A DNA stretch of 64,000 nt. Source: Favolaschia claudopus (taxonomy: Eukaryota; Basidiomycota; Agaricomycetes; Agaricales; Mycenaceae). A model generated the notes under the pieces. The model was not told where the DNA came from. It saw nothing but the letters and a program-made list of their open reading frames with translations, and searched no databases. Numbering within the stretch: the first letter of the stretch is position 1; the number at the start of each line of letters is the position of its first letter. The translations under genes and the position numbers were made by a program. Where the stretch lies: positions 62,001 to 126,000 of the forward strand of contig JAWWNJ010000224.1 of NCBI GenBank assembly GCA_037176885.1. Direction: 5' to 3'. This document shows positions 1-8,900 of this stretch, in pieces.

Positions 1-683
1 TGCCGAGACATCGCTAACAGCGGCTTCTTCGTCATTCCTAGCCCCTTCGCAAATACACAATTCTCGTAGAAGCGGAATATGACCCTCCAGGCTGTCAATA
101 GAAAATGAGCTAGGTGTCTGTAGAGTGCATGTAAAGGAGCGCCATCGAGAAGAGTACTGTATGGTGCGATTGCGGGTAATAAAAGCGCAGTTTGCTTTGG
201 GTCCGCTTTACCGGCGAGATCCAGATACAAGGGGCGGTTACCTGCGCGAGGAAGCCAGCACTCGAGGAGTTTCCGCCAGTCAGACGGCTTCTTCTGGGAA
301 GAGGGTGCGTGCACGCAGCACCAAAAAGAGGGCGTATAGATAGAGATGGAGCGCCAAGCTCTGCAGACATGTGATAGGAAGAGAGGTCCAGCACTTTTCG
401 CAGTGGCTAAATTGACGAGCGGGAGGTCGTCGTGATGGGCTACAGAAAATTCGTTTATATGATGAACGAAGATCTCCAATGTGATGTCGACAGGAATCTC
501 CAGGATCGGACACACGAGGGATTCCAGAGTTGGTGCGGTGGTTCTTTGCTCTGCTTTCACGCCTTGGAGCGCCTCTGCGCAACGAAGATTCTCGATTTGG
601 ACATGGGTTTTGAAGGGAGGAGTGCTGATTATGGAGTCAAAAAGAAAAGGATGAGTGTCGATATCCGGGGGTGGCGACTCCAT
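1..683 (-). pseudogene. F-box protein gene F0, 3' part beyond window edge, frameshifted
   Basis: An ATG at 683 opens a minus-strand frame encoding the family design: a short helical N-terminus, the F-box core (CPILEIPVDITLEIF near residues 75-90, then LFLSHVCRAWRSI) and the start of the C-terminal repeat-rich region. By comparison with F1 and F3 the frame breaks near 154-158. There an extra AGTAC sits between the codons for PY and SRW, and the paralog-like reading continues in another frame to the window edge. The shifted frame also stays open to position 1, so a readable but altered tail is possible. F-box proteins bind Skp1 and select substrates for SCF ubiquitin ligases; the target here is unknown. 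The gene leaves the window on the left. Confidence 0.75.
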
Positions 684-1059
684 GAGCTGATGACGAGGCC
701 GACGAGGGAGAAGGCAGGAAGAAGTGCGTGACGAAGCTGTGACCAGTACCAAATTTGCCCACTTTCTATCCAAAACGGGACCTGCTCGTTGAAGCAGACA
801 CTGGCTCCAAATTAAATTGATCGTTCCGCTGGGAAAATCCGGTATGAAACGAGATTCTATTGAATGTGAATAATTTTCGACCTTGATTCCAAGTACTACA
901 ATGCTCGGTGTGTAATATCGCGGAGCAGAATGCACGAAAAACTCAAGAAAAACTACGCTCTGGAACGCAGACGTTTATAATGGCTCGTCTAGCACGGTCT
1001 AGGGCACCGAGATTATCACTGTAGCTCAATCAATAAAAAAGCAAGCCAAAAAAATCACG
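684..1059. other. intergenic spacer between F0 and F1
   Basis: This spacer holds the presumed F0 promoter. The part from about 830 to 1000 is similar to 55506-55620, which precedes the F1' pseudogene, so it belongs to the duplicated block. No open reading frame is supported here. Confidence 0.6.
748..784 (-). promoter_or_regulatory. F-box family upstream element (F0 copy)
   Basis: This is a diverged copy of the element found upstream of F1, F4 and F1': a CCAAATTTGG-like box followed about 15 bases later by CCAAAACGGGAC. It lies about 65-100 bases upstream of the F0 ATG. Its function is inferred from conservation and position only. Confidence 0.45.
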
Positions 1060-2511
1060 CTAATTTACCAAAACTTTCCAATGATTCAGGCTTTGTATGC
1101 GAATGTCGAGTCCCTCGTCTGTCAAGGAACTGAGTCTGGCTTGTAGCGCGGCGCTCGGCTCGTCATCTGTGTCCCCTCTTTCCCGGATGAAGCGAAACGA
1201 TTCAAGTCTTGCCACACCCTCTGGATTTTTCCATCTGGCGGAAAGCAGGTCGACCACTTTCGCATACGGTATGATAGTCTCGCAGTAGAGAAGATGCAGG
1301 GACCGGAGGTTTGGCAAGAAGGTCGGATCGGAAGTGATTTGAACTAAGAATTGTTCAAGGTTCCATGTATTCCAGTCAATGTTATAAATGGTAAGCTTGC
1401 TGACGTTCCCCGTTGCCTCCAAAGCGGACATTGCGACTCTGAAATCGCAATGCAACGAAAGAGAGTCCAGAGTACACTGCGAGCGTTGCAGAAAGGCGCG
1501 AAAAACCTCGACGTCATCTTCCCTGGAATATTCCGACATGATTTCGAGCGAGCGCAGACCGTGGAGTGTGAGATAGGGAAGGTAACTCCGAGTCCACTCG
1601 AAGTCGTTTGGAAGCCGAAGCTCACGCACATGGTTCAAAGTGACTGGGATTAGCTGTGTTTCACCCAGCGGGCCCTGTAGATCAAGAGAGATGTCTTCGA
1701 GATTCGGGCTCTGATGCAGAGCTTCAATGCTCTCGGCGATGTTCTGGCCGAACAGGGTGAGATGCGTGAGCTGAGCGAATGGAAGAGAGATCCATCGCAG
1801 CGGAAGGTAGCTGATCTCCACTTTGCGAAGCTCGGGTGCTTCAGAGAATGTAGCAATTGGAGTCATTTCTGACTCGTCAATTTCTGTCTCGGGCGTCCAC
1901 CAAATTTTCAATCGGCGAAGGAGAGGTAAACGGCCACGAATCGTATCAACGGGACACGATGTAGGCGTGGGCAGGCAGCATTCCAAGGCGCGCAGTTGTG
2001 AAGAGTACGGAGCAACTGTAGAGTGAAGGAGGGCGGTTTGGATGGGGTCGCGTGCAAGATCCAAATACAAAGGCTGGTTACCGGCACGGGCAAGCCAGTA
2101 TTCTAGAAGGTTCCGCCAGTCTGGTGCAATTCTCCCACTGTAGGACGCTCGGACACCACACCAGAGTGAAGACATATTGATCGCGATGGATCGCCAAGCC
2201 CTGCAAACTTGGGACAAAAAGAGAGGTCCGGCGCTCCTCGCGTTTTGTAAATCGACCACTGGTGACTGAAGCCACTCGCCAAAAAGCCCGTCAAGATGTT
2301 GTGCAAAAATCTCGGCTGTGATTTCGACGGGAAGTGTCAATATCGGATACACGATGGATCCCAGTGCGTCTGCAATGATTTTTCGCTCCGCTCCCACTCG
2401 CGCAAGCCGAGCATGGAGTTCCTCAATTTCGGCGTCAATGTCGCATAGACGCTCTCTCAGCGCAGAGTTAGAAGAGTAAGGGTCAGAATATGGGTCGTGC
2501 GCTGGCAGCAT
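1060..2511 (-). CDS. F-box domain protein F1
   Basis: This is a single-exon frame of 483 residues. The frame is open upstream, but the ATG at 2511 is the first methionine and lies just downstream of the conserved promoter element, so I take it as the start. Residues about 22-55 form a charged heptad-like helix, followed by the F-box (YPILTLPVEITAEIFAQH, then LFLSQVCRAWRSIAIN) at about 60-125. The rest has degenerate leucine-rich strands typical of Agaricomycete F-box proteins (LTHLTLFGQ, LRSLHLLYC). The predicted role is substrate receptor of an SCF ubiquitin ligase; the substrate is unknown. It is the intact paralog of the broken gene at 55658-57118 and is second in a tandem minus-strand array. 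Confidence 0.9.
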   Translation of the reverse strand: MLPAHDPYSDPYSSNSALRERLCDIDAEIEELHARLARVGAERKIIADALGSIVYPILTLPVEITAEIFAQHLDGLFGEWLQSPVVDLQNARSAGPLFLSQVCRAWRSIAINMSSLWCGVRASYSGRIAPDWRNLLEYWLARAGNQPLYLDLARDPIQTALLHSTVAPYSSQLRALECCLPTPTSCPVDTIRGRLPLLRRLKIWWTPETEIDESEMTPIATFSEAPELRKVEISYLPLRWISLPFAQLTHLTLFGQNIAESIEALHQSPNLEDISLDLQGPLGETQLIPVTLNHVRELRLPNDFEWTRSYLPYLTLHGLRSLEIMSEYSREDDVEVFRAFLQRSQCTLDSLSLHCDFRVAMSALEATGNVSKLTIYNIDWNTWNLEQFLVQITSDPTFLPNLRSLHLLYCETIIPYAKVVDLLSARWKNPEGVARLESFRFIRERGDTDDEPSAALQARLSSLTDEGLDIRIQSLNHWKVLVN

Positions 2512-2556
2512 GACAAGCAAGAGGGAGAAGAGAAGGCAGTGACAAAGTGTGACTGA

Positions 2557-2587
2557 CCAAATTTGGGCATTCTCCTTCCAAAACAGG
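2557..2587 (-). promoter_or_regulatory. F-box family upstream element (F1 copy)
   Basis: The plus-strand text reads CCAAATTTGGGCA, then CTTCCAAAACAGG. It starts 46 bases upstream of the F1 ATG. Nearly identical blocks precede F4 and F1' at the same distance. CCAAATTTGG is a palindrome, as expected for a dimeric factor; the binding protein is unknown. Confidence 0.55.
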
Positions 2588-3058
2588 CGCTGAAATGTGC
2601 TGGTCCCCAAGGTTGATGTCGGAAATACCAACTGTATTTCAGTCGCAACAAAATCGCTTACTCGTGGATCTCATCTGTGATCTGTATGAATCGTCCGCCG
2701 ATTCCTTCCCGCTTTTTCTCTCTTTTATTCTAGCCGCTTGCCAGCTGCGACTCGGAATAAATAATGATTGACAGTAAACTTATGAAATACAACAGCTCCG
2801 ACCGGTCGACCTTCGCAATTCGGTCTGACTTTATACAACTAATTTCCGAATTTGCCGATTACTCGAAATGTAGGTTATTCTTTCAAAGATACGCGAGGCC
2901 ACAGAGCAAGACATAGAGTACATACTCAGACAATAGCCGCTCTGCGTAACACAGAAGTTGATTTCCAGCGACAATCTAAATCACTCGAAGAACGGTTTCC
3001 TGACATCATACTGCGTAGTATATTAGCATGATGATCTCCAAGCACAAGAAGATAATGA
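2588..3058. other. intergenic spacer F1/F2
   Basis: AT-rich spacer between the 5' end of F1 and the 3' end of F2. I see no coding signal. The first 120 bases resemble 57194-57330 upstream of F1'. Confidence 0.5.
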
Positions 3059-4576
3059 TTAACTTACCGAAAACTCGTTGCCCGATGCAAGCAAACTTTC
3101 GATTTGAATCTCCAAACCGTCATCTTTCAATACTCGGAGTTTTTCTGCTATAGCAGGATCGGGGGTTTCATCGGGAATGCCGTCGACCTCGTCATTTCGG
3201 ATGAGGCGAAAGGAATGAAGTTTGCGGGGGGAGCTATGCCACCTGGAAGCCAGCATGTCGGCTAGTTCGGTGAAGGGGATGACAGTGTTGCAAATTGGGA
3301 TGTGCAGAGACCGCATATCGGGTAAGAAGTGAGGAACCGTAGCAATGTGACGCATGAACGCTGCCAGTTCCTGTCGTTTCCATTCAAGGGACGGAAACGT
3401 CAAGTTCTTGACTTGATTCATCGCCAACAGGACGTGCATAACGGAGTGGAAGGTAGAAGAAAAAGAAAGAGACTGCACGAGACACCGGGACCGTTGCAGA
3501 AAGGTGGCTAGTTGTGCCTTGCCACTGGAATGCCGTGACTCGACATGGAGACTGATGAGGCGGGGAAGTACAATATAGGGAAGAAGATCCACGGTCCAGT
3601 CTGCAAGGTCGGTATTATTGATTTGAAGCTCACGCACGTTGCGGAGCGTGACTGAGACTGGTCGCTCTTCGTGAGATCCTCCCCATTCAATGGAGAGTAC
3701 CTCGAGATGGGGCATTTCGCCGACAACTTTGATGCATTTGGGGATGTTCCGACCAGATTGACTATGCAGCGTCAGATGTGTAAGTTGCGGCCAGGGAAGA
3801 GTGATCCATTCGGGCGAAATGAGAACAATCGTCGCTTTGCGAAGCCTCGGTGCAACTGAGAACCCAGTAATTGGGGAAGTCAGGTGTCCCTCAAAGCCAT
3901 GTGTGTACACCTTGATCTCCAGCTTGCGCAAAAGTGGCAGACGGCCACGAAGGCCATCGACGACGGATGAAGTCCGAGCGGACCACCGCAGACAGCAAGA
4001 AAACGTTGCCCACTGCTCCGCATATCTGGCTACGACAGAGGGTATCAGCTCTGGCTCCCGGTCATCATCGCCTGGGGATTCGAGCTTGAGATGCAAAGGA
4101 TAATTTGTAGTCGTACGCGCTAACCAAGACTCGAGGAGTTTCCCCAATCCAGACGACCGTTCCGACCTCCTCAGGCGCGGTGTCTGCACGCGGCTCCATA
4201 AAGCAGGCATATTTAGAGCAATTGCCCGCCAAGTCCGGCAGATCTGTGCCAAAAAAAGTGGGCCAGCAGAGGTGGCAGATTCCAATTCGACAAGGCAAAG
4301 GTGAGAGTCTTCGTCATCTGCCACCTCAGGATCTTGCAGTCCGTCGACATGATGGGTGAAAATCTCGGATGTGATTTCGATGGGGAGCGTAAGGATAGGG
4401 TATACAACGGAGTCTAGAGCGGCTGCAATAAGTTTTCGCTCTGCACTAAGAGTCTCGATTCGAGCGTGCAATTTCGCGAGTTCCGCATCAATGTCGCCCA
4501 GGCGGGCTCTGAGAGCGGATGTAGACAGATCCGAGTCAGCGCCTGGGTGTTGGTGGGCTAAATGCATGCGGCTCAT
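3059..4576 (-). CDS. F-box domain protein F2
   Basis: A single open frame of 505 residues from the ATG at 4576 (a second in-frame ATG is at 4567). It has the family layout: helix with heptad-like leucines (LRARLGDIDAELAKLHARI), then the F-box (YPILTLPIEITSEIFTHH; FLAQICRTWRAIALN), then a repeat-rich C-terminus. An acidic insertion near residues 90-102 (DPEVADDEDSHL) is absent in F1. Predicted SCF substrate receptor, target unknown. It sits between F1 and F3, but the related block at 55.4-61 kb has no equivalent gene between its F1 and F3 copies. F2 was therefore either lost there or gained here. Confidence 0.9.
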   Translation of the reverse strand: MSRMHLAHQHPGADSDLSTSALRARLGDIDAELAKLHARIETLSAERKLIAAALDSVVYPILTLPIEITSEIFTHHVDGLQDPEVADDEDSHLCLVELESATSAGPLFLAQICRTWRAIALNMPALWSRVQTPRLRRSERSSGLGKLLESWLARTTTNYPLHLKLESPGDDDREPELIPSVVARYAEQWATFSCCLRWSARTSSVVDGLRGRLPLLRKLEIKVYTHGFEGHLTSPITGFSVAPRLRKATIVLISPEWITLPWPQLTHLTLHSQSGRNIPKCIKVVGEMPHLEVLSIEWGGSHEERPVSVTLRNVRELQINNTDLADWTVDLLPYIVLPRLISLHVESRHSSGKAQLATFLQRSRCLVQSLSFSSTFHSVMHVLLAMNQVKNLTFPSLEWKRQELAAFMRHIATVPHFLPDMRSLHIPICNTVIPFTELADMLASRWHSSPRKLHSFRLIRNDEVDGIPDETPDPAIAEKLRVLKDDGLEIQIESLLASGNEFSVS

Positions 4577-4988
4577 CGGTGTGAAGCGAAAATTGAGTGA
4601 GAAAGCAATGAGAAAGAGCAAGAAGGACGGGAAAAAGCGAGGTCACATCGTGACATGTCACCCCGGCGAACACTTAGGCTTTGCGGCCTTTGGCTTTGCC
4701 AAATCGATCGGGACGGCGACAACGCAACCGACGACCATATTCAAGCTAACTGTTCGATACGACTTCGTCGACGATACACGTATTTTTTGAGTTACGATAC
4801 TTAATGCCAAGCTCCAAAGGTCAATCCTAAATTTAAAATTCTCTAATCGTTCTGTTTGATTTATTCGCCTCATAGCGGCGGTCCCAGTTCAAGCACCATA
4901 TAAGTATCACTACGTTTGCCGCTGCTTTTCTTGCGTTTCGAGAGTCAGTTATTATGGAATGGGGTTCTGGCCCCGTGAGAAGACGCAG
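4577..4988. repeat. duplicated flank left of F3 (copy A)
   Basis: From about 4690 to 4988 this sequence is clearly similar to 17215-17467, which lies left of the F3 copy at 17468-19045. A weaker match is at 57380-57471. It marks the left part of the duplicated F3-X block. No gene is seen. Confidence 0.65.
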
Positions 4989-6527
4989 TCAGCATCGAGA
5001 ATTGTTTGTGAGGTGATACTGTAATTTCATGAGCAACAGAATCAAACCAAAATTGAATAGAGATACCGGGGATTCAATCTTACGCTTGGTCATGGTCTCG
5101 ATTCGGATATCAACCCCGTCGTCCATCAACGCCCGAAACTTGTCCAACACGGAGGCGTCTGGAATATAATCCACACACCCGGCTTTCCGGATGAGGTGGA
5201 AAGTCTTCAATCTGGGCGCGTGTCCTCGGCGATTGTACCATCTCGCAGAAAGCATCTCGGCTATTTCAACAAACGGTATGGCCGTCTCGCAATCTGGAAG
5301 ATACAGAGACTCTAGATTTGGCAAAAAGTCGGGGTTCGTGGCGATACGGACAAAGAACTTCGACAGAGTACTGTTAAACCAATTCGCATGCAGGGTGACT
5401 GTGCTGGCCATATCGGTCATTGCCAAGGTGGACAGTGCGATGTCTTCGTACCGACCACCGCAGACCACAGACTCCACAACGCAATGGGACAGTCTGAAAA
5501 GGGCGAGCACCGCTGCTACATCGCCGTCCTGTGCGGGCGATGATGATGACCTGATGTCGAATGTCGTGAGTCGGGGAAGCGTGAGGTAGTGAAGGAATTT
5601 CGAAAATCGCTGGAATGCGTTTGGAAGCGAAAGCTTGCGAACATGGTGGAGAATGACTGGCGTTGGCGGAACCTCGCCAGGACGTTGACGGAGGTCAAGG
5701 GAGAGTTCTACAAGGTTCGGAGTTTGATGCAGAACTTCGATAGCGCAGGCGGTACTCTGGCCGAATAGAGTAAGATGTGTGAGCTGAGCCCAGGGAAGGG
5801 AGATGGAGTCTGGTGGCAAGTGACAGAGCTGAACTTTTCGTAATTCGGGAGCTTCGAAGAATGCCGTGACAGCATCACCGGGGGCGTCGATATCCTGGCG
5901 CCGAACATCCAATTCGCGCAGGAGGGGAATGCGACCTCGGATGGTGTCGATTGGGAACAAGACAGGTGTATTTAGATAGCATCTCAATACACGCCATCTT
6001 GGGGAATAGGAAGCGATTGAGGGAAACAGCAGTCGAGTTTGGACGTCGCGATGTTGCAAACCCACGAAATCTAGATAAAGCATATGACTGCCTGTGCGCG
6101 AAAGCCAGCAATCAAGGAGTCTCCGCCAGTCAGGCCCGGGTGGGTTCTTTTGTAAGGACGTGGCTCGTATGCGATTCCACAGGGAAGGCATCTCAACCGC
6201 AATGGAGCGCCATGCTCTGCAGACGTGGGAGAGGCGAAGTGGACCCGCGTGGCGTGCCCTCTCTAGATTGAAAACAGGAATCTGCAGCTTGCCCGCGTCG
6301 TCAAGGAGGTCATCAAAGTAATGCGCAAAGATTTCGGTTGTGATGTCGACGGGAAGGGAGAGAATAGGGTATACGATGGCGTCCAAAGCAGTCACGATCA
6401 ATTTTCGTTCTGCTTCGAGGCCCTCGATTTGCGCATATAGATTGTTGATTTGGAGAGAAAGTTTCGTGAGCCGGTTTCGGAGTGACGGATTGGAAGTAGT
6501 AACGACGTCTGGAGTAGCGGAATCCAT
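4989..6527 (-). CDS. F-box domain protein F3 (copy A)
   Basis: A frame of 512 residues from the ATG at 6527 (MDSATPDVV). Order: helical segment LYAQIEGLEAERKLI, F-box (YPILSLPVDITTEIFAHY; LRLSHVCRAWRSIAVEMPSL) and repeat-rich C-terminus (LTHLTLFGQ, LESLYLPDC). A GTATCT donor-like site near the 3' end suggests the last residues may differ through a terminal intron. It is very close to the gene at 17468-19045 and to the broken copy at 57472-59026. All three carry a different upstream element from F1 and F4. Predicted SCF substrate receptor of unknown target. Confidence 0.9.
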   Translation of the reverse strand: MDSATPDVVTTSNPSLRNRLTKLSLQINNLYAQIEGLEAERKLIVTALDAIVYPILSLPVDITTEIFAHYFDDLLDDAGKLQIPVFNLERARHAGPLRLSHVCRAWRSIAVEMPSLWNRIRATSLQKNPPGPDWRRLLDCWLSRTGSHMLYLDFVGLQHRDVQTRLLFPSIASYSPRWRVLRCYLNTPVLFPIDTIRGRIPLLRELDVRRQDIDAPGDAVTAFFEAPELRKVQLCHLPPDSISLPWAQLTHLTLFGQSTACAIEVLHQTPNLVELSLDLRQRPGEVPPTPVILHHVRKLSLPNAFQRFSKFLHYLTLPRLTTFDIRSSSSPAQDGDVAAVLALFRLSHCVVESVVCGGRYEDIALSTLAMTDMASTVTLHANWFNSTLSKFFVRIATNPDFLPNLESLYLPDCETAIPFVEIAEMLSARWYNRRGHAPRLKTFHLIRKAGCVDYIPDASVLDKFRALMDDGVDIRIETMTKRKIESPVSLFNFGLILLLMKLQYHLTNNSRC

Positions 6528-6635
6528 GGCAGGAACGAGGACAGACAAGTCAAAAGGCAAGCTGCGTGGAAGCTGAGCTGGCCTGACTCACCTAGACTCA
6601 GAGTGTGGCGAAACGAGTGACCGTATGTGACAAGT

Positions 6636-6668
6636 GCCCAATATGGGAGAATAATTGCCAAATCCGGA
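6636..6668 (-). promoter_or_regulatory. F3-type upstream element (copy A)
   Basis: GCCCAATATGGGAGAATAAT followed by TGCCAAAT, about 110 bases upstream of the F3 ATG. It is conserved at 19164 and 59159 upstream of the other two F3 copies, and resembles a diverged form of the F1-type box. Confidence 0.45.
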
Positions 6669-6689
6669 TGTCTTCCTCGACCTTCGCCC

Positions 6690-8900
6690 TCCGGTCACCT
6701 TTATTATGGATTCCAAGCCACCACAACACAGATACTAAGTAAATAGGAGTACCCAAAGGTACGAGGGATGCATTACCACAGCAACAAGTGCTACGATCAT
6801 CGTCTATATGCAATAAAGGCAGCCATGGGACAAGTACCACGAATGATGTCGTTTTTGACAGAGAATAGACGCTCGTATGCCACAAGCCTCTGCAGCGGGT
6901 GCACAGTAGCCGATGCTCCGTCACAGACATGCAGAATATCGCTCGTACCGAGAGCCACGGATTTTCCGATAGCAAGGCCACCCAGGAGACGTATCAATGC
7001 GGGGAAGCGCTCCATTCTCAGCGCGGGCACTTGAGGGAGCGGGTTGAGGCAATGCCGGATCTGCCAGCTGTCATTACCCGCGACCGCGACAAAGCTGCTC
7101 GAGAGAAGAAGAGAGTCGGTCTTAACCTCTTCATATGATAGCAGAAACATCCTGACACCCTGGCAGAGAAACGAAGGGCGGAAACGTGGATTTAGCAAGC
7201 GTGGAAAGCGTATGAACTGCTTCGGGTACGTCCCATGCGCCAATGATACGTGTGCGTCGCCGAGGTGGGTCAAAACATAACGCGCTGCATGACGCAGGCG
7301 TAATGCTCAGATACATGGCGTTTTGAGAAAGCCCAGATCGATTTCCAAGGCCGAATCGCGACATCGCACTCCGTCGCGAAAAACCGATGGACTCGATATC
7401 AGCACCAGCTATCCCAGTGCAGCCAAAACGCTCGTTCCCCCGGACCCTCAGCGCCTTTAAAGCCCCCTTGCGGCTATTCCTAGCGGCCACTCAGCACCGG
7501 CTCCACGCAGATTACCGACATAGGGGCGGCATACGGTGGTCCGTTGGTGCTGCTGCTGCTGCCGGGCAAGTACTCCTAATCTGCTTCCTTTCCTCATCCG
7601 TTCGTACAAGGCCGCGTGAGTAGAGCCGCGAGATCTAGAGCTTTGCGACGAAACGAGACTGCGCTCTCTCACCGCGAATCTCCCGAGATTTGGGAAGGCG
7701 CGGAAGAGTGGTCGGGAAGGGCATTGGGGACGATAACGGTACCGGTCCCGTTAGCGGAGCGGACGCGAGATGCTGGACGCGGAAAGGGGGACAGGGAGCG
7801 GAAGGATGGAGTTGCGGCAGGACCTGCATGAGAGGTCGGTATGAATCGCCCACCACGGCAGCAGAATGGCGCCACAGCCGCGGCGCGCACACGATCTCAT
7901 TATTGCCGCCTTCACCTCGCCTCCACCTCGACATTGTCCCACCCCAGCACGCGCATCAGGGCGAGAAGAAGGAAGGCGGCGCGGAGCATCTCCTCAACAA
8001 AGCTCCAACTGCAGAGGCACAAATGGCTGCCGGGATTGAGAGCATCGGTGCTTCGGGTGGATCGTGTATTCCGCCGAGCAACGAGACTTCATGAGAGCAC
8101 CGACGATGCGTCGCGCGTGCGCCAATGCCACCACCTGCGCCATCATACGGTGCCCGAGCGTCAAAGAGAGAAGGTGCACGTAGGGGTGAGACGAAGAAGA
8201 TGGCGTTCGCGCTGACTGTGAAGTCGACAATGAGCCTTCTCAGGATCGATCTGAATCTGAAAGATAACAAGGACGTGAGGGGCATAGGCGGTGCGGAGAT
8301 GAGATTTACCTTCATCCAAGGGAACTGTAGCCGAGAGGGAGCCATCTCTGCGCAGACGAACGACGTATGGTTATCGCAGCATCCGCAAAGGCAAGGAAGG
8401 AATGTCCGGAAATGTCCGTAAGAATGTTTCTAACAGTGACTGTATCGCGGAGGGTGACAGCGCGAAAGGCTACGAAGCAATGGATGAGCTGCATAAGACC
8501 TCTGAAACGAGAAACTTAGTACTCACCGAAACGAATTTTCGTCTCCTTCTCCCACTCGAGGAATGCCTCGCATGCAGACTAGAGGGAGAACACTAGGGTC
8601 AAAACCGTGTCGATGGGGCAGAGCAAAGACGCATCGCGGCACTTCAAGCTTCCAGCTTCACCCTCTTCGACTCTGGACATCGTAGCGCATCGTGCGTTGG
8701 GGTGTCGTCAAGTCCGCGTGTCGAAAATGAATGGGAGGAAAGTTATCGCGAACGAAGTGGTATTTACAAGCCACTACGGGGAACCAGGAGGCACGACATC
8801 ATAGTGAGTATTGGAGCTGGAGATACTGTAGTAGTCATTGTGCAGTGAATGTGCGGTAACAGACCAAAAAAGCAGCAGGCGTGCAACCCCCGAGGTTGCC
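6690..8900 (-). repeat. block X, copy A: triplicated sequence with decayed minus-strand gene
   Basis: Two other copies lie at 19205-21480 and 59210-61220, each directly upstream of an F3-type F-box gene. Patches of minus-strand reading are conserved, for example GVxxFxLS...SLLSSSFAxV near 7090-7180 and SDILHVCDGA near 6920, but frames shift between patches. Two candidate splice donors occur at the same place in all three copies: GGATGAAG/GTAAAT near 8305 and GGTGAGTA near 8525, both read on the minus strand. This suggests a former or fast-evolving multi-exon minus-strand gene. I do not recognise its family and give no exon model. Confidence 0.5.
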
